Positions 51,781 through 60,956 of a DNA stretch of 64,000 nucleotides are shown in pieces; position 1 is the stretch's first letter; each line of letters opens with the position of its first letter. The notes under the pieces are model-generated. The model ran no database searches and was not told where the DNA came from. It was given only the letters and a program-made list of their open reading frames with translations. Source of the DNA: Mesorhizobium sp. WSM3862 (GTDB lineage: Bacteria > Pseudomonadota > Alphaproteobacteria > Rhizobiales > Rhizobiaceae); the NCBI RefSeq assembly GCF_002294985.1, contig NZ_NSGE01000016.1:1-64000 (forward strand), given 5' to 3'. Both the position numbers and the translations under genes were made by a program.

Positions 51781-52971
51781 TCAGAGCGCCAGCACCAGAT
51801 CGTCCAGCACCATCTGCCAGTGATGCTTGGTCGACAGACGCACGCGTGTCACCGCCTTCAGCATCGGCGCGTATTGAACCGGTGCCAGCGCCGATAGCGC
51901 GACCTCGTCGCGCGCGATCAACTCGTCCCCCAGCCAGCTTTCGACCAGCGCGCTCTCCCCTTCCGAGCGCAGCCATGCGGCGCTCAGCATCACCGAATGG
52001 AAGCCGAAAGGCGCCGCACGGCCGAACTCTGCCGGATGGCCGCTGCTGGTATAGGCGATATAGGCGCCCGAGACGTTGCCGTTGACGTAGCCTTCGCTGT
52101 TCCTGGTGTGGTCACGCGACATGGCGTTGAGATTGTACCAGTCGAGCCCGGCGTACCCGGAAGGAATCTTGCTCAGGCCGCGCGTGGTGATGTCGTCGAA
52201 GCCGATGGTGCTGAGCGCCGCATCGGGCTGAAGCGCCCCGGGCGCTAGCAAGCCGAGATCGACCGGATAGGCCGACAGCGCGAGGCGCCGGTCGAGCCCG
52301 CCGCCGGCGATCGCGACCTGATCGGCTCCGCCGGCGAGCGGGAAGCCGAAGGTGGTGGCCGCGCCGAGCGGGTGGCTTTCGAGCAGCTGGCCCTTGCCCA
52401 TCACGGATAGGGTTGCGGTGGCCGCGGTCGGTGTCCTGCCGCTCACCATGCGCGCAGGGATGAGGCCGACGGGCCTCGGCAGGCCCTCCCCGGCCAGACC
52501 GACAAGCGAGCCGGGCGCATCCGTCACGCGCACAGACTGGTTCTCGTGGGCGCCGCTGGCGCGCCAGCCGGGCGGCACGGACACCGAAAAGCGAAAGGTT
52601 CCAGGCGAGCGGATCACGGCGCTGCGCCGCGTCGACGACATCGGGAAATTGGCAAAACCGGCAGCGTTGCTTCGCGCCGCGACGATGAAGCGGCCGGACT
52701 GGTCGAACAGCCGCACCACGATGCCGGCCATCGGGCGGTCGGCCTGACCATAGGTTCCGTCGCCATCGACATCCATGAAGACGAAGGATGAGAAGTTCAG
52801 CTTGCCGGATGTCGGACCCCAAGCGGTGCGGGGCGCATAGTCGCCGGCCGGATTGGGATTGCCGCGAGCCCTGCGGCGCTTGCGCCGCCAGCGCAAAGCG
52901 AGCGCGATGAGGGCAATGGCGCCGGCGATGACAAGGACGGAGATGAAGAGGACGAGGGCGTTGTCAGCCAC
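51781..52971 (-). CDS. Membrane-anchored SdrD-B-like secreted protein
   Basis: A 396-residue protein (GTG at 52971; longer frame to 53046 possible). N-terminal membrane helix (ALVLFISVLVIAGAIALIAL) then RRKRRRAR stop-transfer, so the bulk is outside or, if reversed, inside. Region about 70-140 resembles an SdrD B-like beta-sandwich (FVFMDVDGDGTYGQADRPMA, GIVVRLFDQSGRFIV). A C-terminal domain contains SGYAGLDWYNLN and NSEGYVNGNVSGAYIAY, a layout seen in PEP-CTERM-type extracellular proteins, though no sorting signal is present. Converges with the peptide island. Confidence 0.7.
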   Translation of the reverse strand: MADNALVLFISVLVIAGAIALIALALRWRRKRRRARGNPNPAGDYAPRTAWGPTSGKLNFSSFVFMDVDGDGTYGQADRPMAGIVVRLFDQSGRFIVAARSNAAGFANFPMSSTRRSAVIRSPGTFRFSVSVPPGWRASGAHENQSVRVTDAPGSLVGLAGEGLPRPVGLIPARMVSGRTPTAATATLSVMGKGQLLESHPLGAATTFGFPLAGGADQVAIAGGGLDRRLALSAYPVDLGLLAPGALQPDAALSTIGFDDITTRGLSKIPSGYAGLDWYNLNAMSRDHTRNSEGYVNGNVSGAYIAYTSSGHPAEFGRAAPFGFHSVMLSAAWLRSEGESALVESWLGDELIARDEVALSALAPVQYAPMLKAVTRVRLSTKHHWQMVLDDLVLAL

Positions 52972-53155
52972 GGCGGGGAAGCGTTGGCTGGAGAAAAATA
53001 CTCGAGCTGAAAAGCATAAGGTCCGCACCCCCTCGTAGTCCTGCAAAAGCTAGCGTGGGCCGTCGTTGCTGCACAGCCATTATTTGCGAGAGACTGGCAT
53101 CAAACGTAGAGACGCCGGCGGACAGCGCCGCCTTTCCTTTTTTCCGTGGAGAAGG

Positions 53156-53932
53156 TCAGGTCGCCAGCTCCACCCACGCCGGCGCATGGTCGCTGGCGTT
53201 TTCCTCGGCACGCACCTCCCGATCGATGCCCGCTCCTTTCAGCTTCCGAACCAGCTTCTTCGACAACAGAATGTGGTCGAGCCGTAGGCCGGCGTCGCGC
53301 GGCCAGCGGTTCCGGCGGTAGTCCCAGAACGTGTAGAGCTTCTCCTCCTTCGGAAAGACCTTGCGCAGCGCATCCGTCCAGCCCTGATCGATCAGCGCCG
53401 CAAAGGCGGCGCGGCTTTCAGGCTGCACCAGCGCGTTGTCGTCATAGGAGCGGGTGGCGTAGATGTCGCGCGGCTTGGGCACGACGTTGAAGTCGCCGGC
53501 AAGCACGACCGGCAGTCCGGTGTCGAACAATTCGCTCGCATGCGCCGCGAAGCGCTCGTGCCAGGCGAGCTTGTAGGTGAATTTCGGCCCCGGTTGCGGG
53601 TTGCCGTTCGGCGCGTAGAGGCAGGCAATCACGATGCCGTTGACCGCCGCCTCGATGTAGCGCGCCTGGTGGTCGGCATCGTCGCCGGGCAGCGCGTCGC
53701 GTGTCAGCACCGGCTCGGCGCCGCGAGCCAGGATGGCGACGCCGTTCCAGGTCGGCTCGCCCTTCCACACCGCGCCATAACCGGCCTTCGCCAGCCGGGT
53801 CAGCGGGAACTGCGTGTCGCGGGATTTCAGTTCCTGCAGACAGACGACGTCGGGCTTGGCTTTGACGAGCCAAGCCAAGAGGTTTTCCAGCCGGCTGTTG
53901 ATGTTGTTGATGTTGAAGGTGGCGAGTTTCAT
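53156..53932 (-). CDS. xthA: Exodeoxyribonuclease III family protein
   Basis: A 258-residue endonuclease/exonuclease/phosphatase-fold enzyme. Seen: FNINNINSRLENLLAWL (start), QELKSRDTQFPL (metal-binding Glu), LYAPNGNPQPGPKF, LAGDFNVVPKPRDIY (Asp/Asn pair), LRLDHILLSKKL and a C-terminal SDHAPAWVEL (catalytic Asp-His). It removes 3' blocks and cuts AP sites during base-excision repair. ATG at 53932. Confidence 0.93.
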   Translation of the reverse strand: MKLATFNINNINSRLENLLAWLVKAKPDVVCLQELKSRDTQFPLTRLAKAGYGAVWKGEPTWNGVAILARGAEPVLTRDALPGDDADHQARYIEAAVNGIVIACLYAPNGNPQPGPKFTYKLAWHERFAAHASELFDTGLPVVLAGDFNVVPKPRDIYATRSYDDNALVQPESRAAFAALIDQGWTDALRKVFPKEEKLYTFWDYRRNRWPRDAGLRLDHILLSKKLVRKLKGAGIDREVRAEENASDHAPAWVELAT

Positions 53933-53954
53933 TTGCCGAAGACGCCTCTTCATT

Positions 53955-54121
53955 CGTCATCCTCGGGCTTGACCCGAGGATCCCTGCCGTGACCATCGCC
54001 GTGGAACCCTGCGGGGGCAAAATTCTTAGCCGTTGCAATGCCTTAGCGTCACGGCATGGATCCTAGGGTCTGCGCCGCGTCGCTTCGCTCCTTGCTTCGC
54101 CCTAAGATGACGAAGCGAGAG
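53955..54121. repeat. Intergenic repeat family B
   Basis: Left arm TCGTCATCCTCGGGCTTGAC (hairpin CCTCGGG-CTTGA-CCCGAGG), right arm CGCTTCGCTCCTTGCTTCGC, CCTAAGATGACGAAGCGAG. The arms pair as an imperfect large palindrome. It contains the last codons of the hydrolase gene next to it. Copies recur at 57075 and 59658. Confidence 0.85.
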
Positions 54122-54752
54122 GCGCCATCCGAGCTTTTATCGTCTCCGCCACTGTCTTCAGGTGATCCGCCGCCGAAAAACCCGACACCGCCTTGCGGGG
54201 CTTGAGATCGTGGTCGCCGTCCTCCAGCCAGACCACCTCTATTGCCGCGGAAAGGCCGTAGGTCGCGACCTCATCCTTGGTGCCGAACTCGTCGCGCGTG
54301 CCCTGGAAGATCAGCGTCGGCGTCTTCAGGTCGGCGAGATGTTTTGTCCGCAGTTGCTCCGGCTTTCCGGGCGGATGGAAGGGGTAGCCCAGACAAACCA
54401 GCCCGGCGATCTCGCCCCTGGCAAACATCTCGTCGGCGACCATCGAGGCGACGCGCCCGCCCATCGACTTGCCGCCGATGATGAGCTTGCCGGTCACGCC
54501 TTTGGCGCGCAGATCGGCGATCGCCTTGACATATTCCGGGTTCACGGTCTCGGCGCGCGGCGGCGGCTTGCGATGGCCAAAACGGCGCGCCGCCATGTAG
54601 TGGAACTCGAAGCGCGCGACTCGCAAGCCGGCGGTGGCGAGAGCCTTCGCTGTCACGGCCATTGAGGCCGAGTCCATCGCCGCACCGGCGCCATGCGCGA
54701 GCAGGACGGTGACAGGGGCAGAGTCGGGGCCGTCGAAGAGGAAGTAGGTCAT
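54102..54752 (-). CDS. Alpha/beta hydrolase (KANL3/Tex30-like)
   Basis: A 216-residue hydrolase with nucleophile GKSMGGRVAS (G-x-S-x-G), the Tex30-like LLAHGAGAAMDSASM opening, acid region FQGTRDEFG and catalytic His in LEDGDHDLKP. ATG 54752. Its 3' end runs into repeat B. Substrate unknown. Follows the BRCT/TPR gene by 33 bp. Confidence 0.88.
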   Translation of the reverse strand: MTYFLFDGPDSAPVTVLLAHGAGAAMDSASMAVTAKALATAGLRVARFEFHYMAARRFGHRKPPPRAETVNPEYVKAIADLRAKGVTGKLIIGGKSMGGRVASMVADEMFARGEIAGLVCLGYPFHPPGKPEQLRTKHLADLKTPTLIFQGTRDEFGTKDEVATYGLSAAIEVVWLEDGDHDLKPRKAVSGFSAADHLKTVAETIKARMAPLASSS

Positions 54753-54785
54753 CGGGCGGGCTTCCTGGCAAGGCCGCACTCCGTC

Positions 54786-55913
54786 TCAAGCGCGAACATC
54801 TCGCTCACCGGCCATGTGCAAATCCACGAACTGGATCCCCTTCTGCGCCAGTCCTGCCCATTCGGACTCCGCGTCGAGCTCCAGATAGCGCGCCCACAGC
54901 CGGCGGGCTTCGGCCAGATTGCCGGCGTCGAACTCAAGCCGGGCCAGGTTGAACACCGGGTCGGCATAGGCCTTGTCGAGCGCCATCGCCTTCTGCAGGT
55001 GCCGCCGCGCCGAGGCGACCTTGCCTTCGTCGCCCACCAAGCCGGCGAGGTTGAACCAGGCTTCCACGAAGCCGGGATCGAGCTTTATCGCGCGGGCATA
55101 ATCATGCGCGGCTTCCGCTGCGCGGCCGGCGCCGCGCAGGCAATTGGCGCGATTGAAGGCGGCGATGGCATCTTTCGGATCGATCGCCATGCAGCGCTGG
55201 TAGAGCGTTGCGGCCTCGTCGTGCCGCCCCTCCTCTTCCGCGGCTTCCGCCTCGGCGAACAGCTCCTCGAGCGTGTCGTCTTCCGGTGAGCCGAGGTCGA
55301 AGAGAAGCTGGCCGTCGAGCTCGCTGCGGCCCTCGTCGAGATAGATCGCGTCCGGCCGGCCATGCTGCGAACCGAGATTGAGCGACTTGGCGGTGAGCGA
55401 GGCGACCGGACCGGAGCGATGCACCGAGCGCGCGATCGCGCCCCACGTCGCGCCGCTGGCGATCAACCCGGCATATTTTCTGGCCAGGATCAGGTCGCGG
55501 AAGGAATAGGGTTCGCCGTCATGTTCGAAGGCGTCGAACAGCGACAGCATGTCGAGATCGCTGGCGGCAAGCCGCGACTGGTCGATCAGCGACTGCCGGG
55601 ACAGCGACGACGCCTGAGGCGCCTTCAACAAGCCGAGCAAGCGCAGGAAGCCGTTTTCGCTGACCAATTCGCGCCCGGCTTCGCGCTCGGCCTGCACGCG
55701 GCGCTCGATGTCGCCATCGCCCGTTCTTGCCGTGGCCGCCTTGGCCAGCAGCGTGCGGCCGAACACGACATGGGTGGTGCGACGGGTGACGCCGCGCCTC
55801 AACTCGGCATGGCGGCGCTCGACCTCGCGCGCGGCGAGCCTGAGCGGAAACGCGGCCAGCGGGCCGACGGCGCCGAACACGGCGCCGGGGAGGATCACCG
55901 GCCCTCCCGTCAC
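54786..55913 (-). CDS. BRCT-like plus TPR protein in the NHEJ cluster
   Basis: A 375-residue protein. N-terminal about 70 residues (AVFGAVGPLAAFPLRLAARE, then VTRRTTHVVFGRTLL) resemble a BRCT domain: the TTHVVFG strand is the commonest BRCT feature. A middle region (105-190) is helical with a possible helix-turn-helix (YSFRDLILARKYAGLIASGA, then WGAIARSVHRSG). The C-terminal 215-365 has about four TPRs (AATLYQRCMAIDPKDAIAAF, then AHDYARAIKLDPGFVEAWFN). GTG start, 4-bp overlap with ku. It probably recruits repair proteins (inference). Confidence 0.8.
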   Translation of the reverse strand: MTGGPVILPGAVFGAVGPLAAFPLRLAAREVERRHAELRRGVTRRTTHVVFGRTLLAKAATARTGDGDIERRVQAEREAGRELVSENGFLRLLGLLKAPQASSLSRQSLIDQSRLAASDLDMLSLFDAFEHDGEPYSFRDLILARKYAGLIASGATWGAIARSVHRSGPVASLTAKSLNLGSQHGRPDAIYLDEGRSELDGQLLFDLGSPEDDTLEELFAEAEAAEEEGRHDEAATLYQRCMAIDPKDAIAAFNRANCLRGAGRAAEAAHDYARAIKLDPGFVEAWFNLAGLVGDEGKVASARRHLQKAMALDKAYADPVFNLARLEFDAGNLAEARRLWARYLELDAESEWAGLAQKGIQFVDLHMAGERDVRA

Positions 55914-56821
55914 TTCTTGCTCTTGCCGACGGCTTTCAACAGGTTCGCTTTCAGCGGGTTCTCAGGCGCGCCGCCGCCGGCGGCCGCCTTCTTGGCGGGC
56001 TTGGCCGGCGCCTCCTCGGCCTTGCTCTTCGACTTGGCCGGCGGCTTGGCCGACTGCGACAGGCTCGCTTTCAGCGCATCCATCAGGTTGATGACATTGC
56101 CGCGTTCGGGCGCCGCCGCGATGATCGGCTTGTGGCCTTTGAGCTTCTCGCGGATCATCCCCATCAGCGCCACTTCGTAGCGATCCTCGTAATTCTTCGG
56201 ATCGAAATGAGTTTCCTTCTGCTTGATCAGCGCCTGGGCGAGATCGAGCATTTCCGGATCCGGCTTGCCGGCCGGGATGTTGCCGAAATATTCAGCCGTG
56301 CCGCGCACTTCGTTGGGGTTCCTCAAGGTGCAGACGAACATGCCGTTCTCGCGCGGGCCGATCGTCACCACGCGCTCGCGGCTGGAAAGGACCAGGCGGG
56401 CGATCGCCAGCTTGCCGGATTTGCGCATCGCTTCCCGCAGCACCGCGAAGGTCTCCTCGGCCATGGCGCCGTCCGGGGCAAGGTAATAGGGCGAGTCCTG
56501 GTAGATGACGTCGACCTCATTCTCGTCGACGAAGGCCTCGATGTTCATCGTGTGGTTGGATTCGATCCGGACCGCGTCGAGGTCGGCATCATCGATGATG
56601 ATGTACTGCTTATCCTCATATTCGTAGCCCCGGACCAGGTCCGAGCGTTCGACCAGGCCGAGTTCGGGGTCGACCGGCTTCATGTTGATGCGGTTGTGGG
56701 TCTTCTTGTGCAACTGGTTGAACGAGATGCGCTCGCTCGCGCTGGTGGCCGGATAAAGCCGGACCGGACAGCTGACGAGGCTGAGCTTGAGGTAACCTTT
56801 CCAACTTGCCCTGGGCGCCAT
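55910..56821 (-). CDS. ku: Ku protein (non-homologous end joining)
   Basis: A 303-residue Ku homodimer subunit. Core (1-255) with WKGYLKLSLVSCPVRLYPAT, INMKPVDPELGLVERSDLVR and YEYEDKQYIIIDDADLDAV of the bridge, then GERENGMFV-like GPRENGMFVCTLR. The C-terminal tail (about 255-303) is Lys/Ala/Pro-rich, typical of bacterial Ku. Binds DNA ends and recruits LigD. 285 bp downstream of ligD on the same strand, possibly separate promoters. Confidence 0.95.
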   Translation of the reverse strand: MAPRASWKGYLKLSLVSCPVRLYPATSASERISFNQLHKKTHNRINMKPVDPELGLVERSDLVRGYEYEDKQYIIIDDADLDAVRIESNHTMNIEAFVDENEVDVIYQDSPYYLAPDGAMAEETFAVLREAMRKSGKLAIARLVLSSRERVVTIGPRENGMFVCTLRNPNEVRGTAEYFGNIPAGKPDPEMLDLAQALIKQKETHFDPKNYEDRYEVALMGMIREKLKGHKPIIAAAPERGNVINLMDALKASLSQSAKPPAKSKSKAEEAPAKPAKKAAAGGGAPENPLKANLLKAVGKSKK

Positions 56822-57074
56822 GATGAACTCCTACGCGGCCATGCACTGACAGTTACTTTTTTGGAAGCATGATTTTAGCCGAACACCGGTCCGACTTTTC
56901 GCGATCATGCTCCCGGCGCTTCGTCCGAAGGACGGTTGGCGCTCCGGAAATCCTACACCGACCCTTGATGGTACATGCAAATTGCTGACGAAGTGTTCTT
57001 GGACCGGCTGGCGCGGAGGATAATTCAAATTGTAGGAAGCGTCGATGGAGATGGATTGGGGCTTGGGACTGGGC

Positions 57075-57125
57075 GAAAGTCTAGCAAGGAGCGAAGCGAC
57101 GCACCCTAGGATGACGAAAAATGGG
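57075..57125. repeat. Intergenic repeat family B, partial copy
   Basis: GCGAAGTCTAGCAAGGAGCG-like arm (CTAGCAAGGAGCGAAGCGAC, then GCACCCTAGGATGACGAAAA). The last ligD codons (stop at 57106) lie inside it. Confidence 0.7.
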
Positions 57126-59595
57126 ACGGCAAATCCCTGGCGGCCTCGTCGATCTCCGCCCATGGATCGCCCGAGGTCTCCAACAGTCCCGGCAGCGAGG
57201 CGTAGTTCAGATCCTCGGGCGCGTCGATCGCCTCCAGATCGGTCCAGCTCATCGGGGTTGAGGCCGGCAGGTTGGTGCGGGCGCGCAGCGAATAGGGAGC
57301 GGCGGAGGTGTGGCCGCGGGCGTTCCGGTGGAAGTCGATGAAAATGCGCTTCTTGCGGTTTTCCTTGCCCATGACTGTGACGAAAGTGTCGGGCGCGCTT
57401 GCCGCGAGCAAAGTGGAAATGGTGCTCGAGGCCTGGTGCAGTTTCTTCCAGTTCTGCTTGCGCGTCACCGGCACGGTGATGTGGATGCCCTTGCCGCCGG
57501 AGGTCTTTGCAAACGGCACCAGGCCGAGGCTCTCCAACCCGCCCTTGATGTGGACGGCCGCCTCGACCACCTCGCGCCAGGAAATCCCCTCGCCCGGGTC
57601 GAGGTCGAAGACGATCTGGTCGGGCCTGTCGAGCTTGGTGCGGTGCGTGCCCCAGGTGTGGAACTCGACGACGCCGAACTGCGCCAGCGCCAGATAGCCC
57701 TTGGCGTCCTCGACCGAGAGGTAGGTCTTGGTCTCGCCTTCCGAACTGATGCTCTCGAACACCGCCACCGAAGGCGGCATGCCGGTGAAGGCGTGGCGCT
57801 GGAAGAAGCAGTCCTGCGGCCGCCCCGTCGGACAGCGCACCAGCGACACGGGGCGGCCGATGATGTGCGGCAGCATGAAATCGCCGACCAGCGCATAATA
57901 GACGGCAATGTCGAGTTTGGTCGGCCCGGTCTTACCGAACAGCCGCCGCTCCGGATTGGTGACCCAGATGGTGGCGAGGTCGGACTCGGCGATCAGCCGC
58001 TTGCGCTTGAGCGGAACCGGCGTGGTCAGGCCGCCGACATCGCGCAGGCCGCGGAAGACGCCGTGGCGGATCGCATTGTCGGCGGTGCGGTTCGAATAGC
58101 GGACGCGTGCCGACAGCAGCGGCTTCACCCAATGCATCTCGCGCATGATCTCGCGCGGCACGCCCTCGGGTGGCGTGGCGCCGACGGTCAGTCGCTCCAG
58201 CCGGGTCAGCAGGTCGGTCGCCATGTCGCGGTCGAAGCCGGTGCCGACCTTGCCGCGATAGTGCAATTCGCCGTCGACGAACTCGGCCATGCCCAGCGCC
58301 GCAAGCCCTTCCGCCCGGTCGGAAACGGTGTAGCCGGCGATGACGAAATCATCCGTCTTTTGCGCCTTGACCTTGGTCCAGCTCTTGGTTCGGCCGCTCA
58401 TGTAGATGGCATCGGCGCGCTTGGAGACGACGCCTTCCAGCCCAAGGTCCGATGCCTGGTCGTAAAGCCCGCGGCCATCGCCCTCGACGTGGTCGCTGTA
58501 CTGGATGGCGGAGTTTGCCGCCTGGCCGGCGAGCAGTTCGGCAAGCAGCGCCTTACGCTTCTGCAGCGGCGCCCTGCGCAGGTCCCAGCCATCGAGATGC
58601 AGGAGATCAAAGGCGTAGAAATGCAGCTTCGAGCCGGCGCCCTGGGCCAGCGCGTCCTGCAGCAGCGCGAAGCGCGAGATGCCCTTGTCGTCCAGCACCA
58701 TGATCTCGCCGTCGATGATCGCCCGGCTGACCGGCAGGCGCGAAAAGGCTTGCGGGAGATCGCCATAGCGCTTGGTCCAGTCGAGGCCGCCGCGGGTGAT
58801 CAGCCGCACATTCCCGTCCACGACATGCGCCATGGTGCGGTAGCCGTCGAACTTGATCTCATGCAGCCAGAGCGTGCCGGTGTCCTCGCCGCCGGGCGGC
58901 TCGCTCACCTGCGCGGCGAGCTGCGGCTCGATGCGGCTTGGCGGGTCTGCCTTGACCGCGCCGGGCAGCGCGCCGGGTTTCAGCGAGCCAGATTTCGGCG
59001 GCAGGCGCTGCGGCTTTTTCGGCGGCGCGGCCAGTTCCTCGATGCGCCGGCCCGACTTGACGCTTTCCGGCCGCGCTTCGAGAATGTCGAGCTCGGTGTC
59101 GGAGGCGAGATCGCGCTCCTTGAAAAGCAGCCAATTCTTCTTGTTCTCGTCCTCGCCGGGCTTGGGCTTCAGCCGGGTCAGCATCCAGCCGCCATTGAGC
59201 TTCTGGCCGGCGAGCCGGAACTTGAAGGCGCCGGTGCGCAGGCTTTTGTCCACATCCTCCATCGGCGCCCAGGTGCCAGTGTCCCAGACGATCATCGGCC
59301 CGCCGCCATACTCGCCCTCGGGGATGACGCCCTCGAAGTCGATATATTCGATCGGGTGATCCTCGGTCTCGACCGCGAGGCGCTTGTCGGCCGGGTTGAG
59401 CGAGGGGCCGCGCGGCACCGCCCAGCTCTTCAGCACGCCGCCGACTTCGAGGCGCAGATCGTAGTGATCGGCGGTGGCGTGGTGCTTGTGGATAACGAAG
59501 CGGTTGCTGACTTCGCCTGCCGTGCCGCCCGCCGGTTCTGGGGTGCGGGAGAATTCGCGCTTGGCGCGGTAGGTTTTGAGTTGGGGAGCCGGCAT
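57106..59595 (-). CDS. ligD: Multifunctional DNA ligase D
   Basis: An 829-residue NHEJ enzyme with domains in PE-ligase-polymerase order. PE (about 30-160): HKHHATADHYDLRLE (metal-binding His). Ligase (about 220-530): EIKFDGYRTMAH with the adenylated Lys248, GEIMVLDDKG (motif III), EGVVSKRADAIY (motif IV), KSWTKVKAQKTDDFV (motif V). Polymerase/primase (about 545-820): VVEFHTWGTH, FDLDPGEGISW (metal Asp pair), HITVPV. Joins broken ends with Ku. Full length. Ends inside repeat B. Confidence 0.96.
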   Translation of the reverse strand: MPAPQLKTYRAKREFSRTPEPAGGTAGEVSNRFVIHKHHATADHYDLRLEVGGVLKSWAVPRGPSLNPADKRLAVETEDHPIEYIDFEGVIPEGEYGGGPMIVWDTGTWAPMEDVDKSLRTGAFKFRLAGQKLNGGWMLTRLKPKPGEDENKKNWLLFKERDLASDTELDILEARPESVKSGRRIEELAAPPKKPQRLPPKSGSLKPGALPGAVKADPPSRIEPQLAAQVSEPPGGEDTGTLWLHEIKFDGYRTMAHVVDGNVRLITRGGLDWTKRYGDLPQAFSRLPVSRAIIDGEIMVLDDKGISRFALLQDALAQGAGSKLHFYAFDLLHLDGWDLRRAPLQKRKALLAELLAGQAANSAIQYSDHVEGDGRGLYDQASDLGLEGVVSKRADAIYMSGRTKSWTKVKAQKTDDFVIAGYTVSDRAEGLAALGMAEFVDGELHYRGKVGTGFDRDMATDLLTRLERLTVGATPPEGVPREIMREMHWVKPLLSARVRYSNRTADNAIRHGVFRGLRDVGGLTTPVPLKRKRLIAESDLATIWVTNPERRLFGKTGPTKLDIAVYYALVGDFMLPHIIGRPVSLVRCPTGRPQDCFFQRHAFTGMPPSVAVFESISSEGETKTYLSVEDAKGYLALAQFGVVEFHTWGTHRTKLDRPDQIVFDLDPGEGISWREVVEAAVHIKGGLESLGLVPFAKTSGGKGIHITVPVTRKQNWKKLHQASSTISTLLAASAPDTFVTVMGKENRKKRIFIDFHRNARGHTSAAPYSLRARTNLPASTPMSWTDLEAIDAPEDLNYASLPGLLETSGDPWAEIDEAARDLPSHFSSS

Positions 59596-59657
59596 GGGTT
59601 AGGTGCCGAAGCGCGTAGCCGACAGTGGCAAGGGCTGCGATCCTTCGCGCCCCCGAG

Positions 59658-59826
59658 CCCGCGCGGTCGTCATCCTCGGGCTTGACCCGAGGATCCATGC
59701 GGTGATCTTTACCGCGGACTGCAGCCGAGCAGAACTTGGACCGTCGTGACGCGTCCACGTCACGGCATGGATCCCAGGGTCTCCGCGACGTCGCTTCGCT
59801 CCTGCTCCGCCCTGGGATGACGAAGG
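59658..59826. repeat. Intergenic repeat family B, full copy
   Basis: GCGGTCGTCATCCTCGGGCT, then TGACCCGAGGATCCATGCGG on the left; CGTCACGGCATGGATCCCAG, then GGGATGACGAAGGC on the right. The second full copy flanks ligD, so a pair of family B elements surrounds the ku/ligD block. Confidence 0.85.
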
Positions 59827-59834
59827 CACTCCAC

Positions 59835-60059
59835 TCAATCGTCGGTCGCCGGCGTCAATTCCAGCTCGGCCGGCGTCAGACCCTGCCGCAGCTGCGAGAG
59901 CCGGAACTCGTCGACCCAATAGGCTTCACCGTCGACCAGCACACGGGCGCTGTAAGTGCCGCCGGAAAAGCTCTGCGCGGTGACATAGACCTTGTGGCGG
60001 TCGAGCGCCTTCTTCACCGCGGCGCGGCGGGAATTTTCTCTGGCGACGGGACTGGCCAT
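59835..60059 (-). CDS. Small hypothetical protein upstream of ligD
   Basis: A 74-residue protein MASPVARENSRRAAVKKALD..., with a basic helical N-terminus and a beta-like end (FSGGTYSARVLVDGEAYWVD). No domain recognised. Same strand as ligD, repeat B between them, so co-transcription is doubtful. Confidence 0.55.
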   Translation of the reverse strand: MASPVARENSRRAAVKKALDRHKVYVTAQSFSGGTYSARVLVDGEAYWVDEFRLSQLRQGLTPAELELTPATDD

Positions 60060-60129
60060 GGCTCACTCTGTACACGCTGGCGCTGAACAGTCTCTAAGGA
60101 TGAATGAGAGCGGGGGGCGAGTCAATTTG

Positions 60130-60345
60130 GCGGGGCGACCGGAGCGCCAATCTCCCGTCAAGCGGGGGAGACGGCGGCAGGCTAAGACCAGAGAGGCACG
60201 CAAGGGAACGAGGCGTTTGAGCCAATAAGGGCCGCCGCTTTGCTGCTATGGATTTCCGAACAAAAAACTACGATGCGCCGGCGGGACAGCGCCAACCTCT
60301 GCCCTGCCGGCATCTCCCCCACAACGAGGGGGAGATTGGCTGTCG
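60130..60345. repeat. Two family A repeat units
   Basis: First: CCAATCTCCCGTCAAGCGGG, GGAGACGGCGGCAGG (60148-60182). Second: GGCGGGACAGCGCCAACCTC, TGCCCTGCCGGCATCTCCCC, CACAACGAGGGGGAGATTGG (60270-60340). Confidence 0.8.
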
Positions 60346-60387
60346 CGAGCGCCGCGCCCTATCTTGGAGTGCAACGAGGGAAGCAAC

Positions 60388-60885
60388 ATGTCCCACATCC
60401 GGGCGATGACGAAGAACGATCTGCCAGCCGTCTCGCGGCTGCTGGGAGGATCCTGGCGGCGGACCTATTCGCCGATCATGGGTGAGGAAACCGTGGCCCG
60501 GCTCTCCGACGAAAAACATGCGCCCGACAAGCTCGCCGAAGAGCTCGCCGACAACAACAAGATGTCATTCGTGGCCGAGCGGATCGACGGCTCGATCGCC
60601 GGCTATGCGATGGCGGCGATGGACGAGAGGGGCGATGTCATGCTCGACCGGCTGCATGTCGAGCCGGAAGAGTTCGGCAGCGGCCTCGCCGTCGACCTCT
60701 TGCACGCGGTGCTTGCAGCCCATGCCGGCATTCCAAGCATCGCGCTGGAGGTGATCGAGGGCAATGAGCGGGCGATCGCCTTCTACCGCAAGCACGGCTT
60801 CGAGGTGGTCGAGCGCCGGCCGGCCGCGCATGGCGTCGGCGGCCATGCCTCGCTGATCATGCGCCGACTTCTGCCGATGGCTTGA
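60388..60885 (+). CDS. GNAT family N-acetyltransferase
   Basis: A 165-residue acyl-CoA transferase: N-terminal RAMTKNDLPAVSRLLGGSWR, core strand DVMLDRLHVEPEEFGSGLAV (motif A, with an unusual G-x-G spacing) and a final NERAIAFYRKHGFEVVERR. Substrate unknown. Confidence 0.9.
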   Translation: MSHIRAMTKNDLPAVSRLLGGSWRRTYSPIMGEETVARLSDEKHAPDKLAEELADNNKMSFVAERIDGSIAGYAMAAMDERGDVMLDRLHVEPEEFGSGLAVDLLHAVLAAHAGIPSIALEVIEGNERAIAFYRKHGFEVVERRPAAHGVGGHASLIMRRLLPMA

Positions 60886-60956
60886 GGCCGCGCTGGACGC
60901 ATCGCCTCCCGGCATTATAATTTCGCGGGTGCTAATTTCTTACCGGAGACAGATGA

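Noticed and set aside
57310..59685. A 791-codon open frame on the plus strand antisense to ligD
   Set aside because: ligD on the minus strand has all domain motifs and normal length; the plus-strand frame is a shadow of high-GC codon bias.
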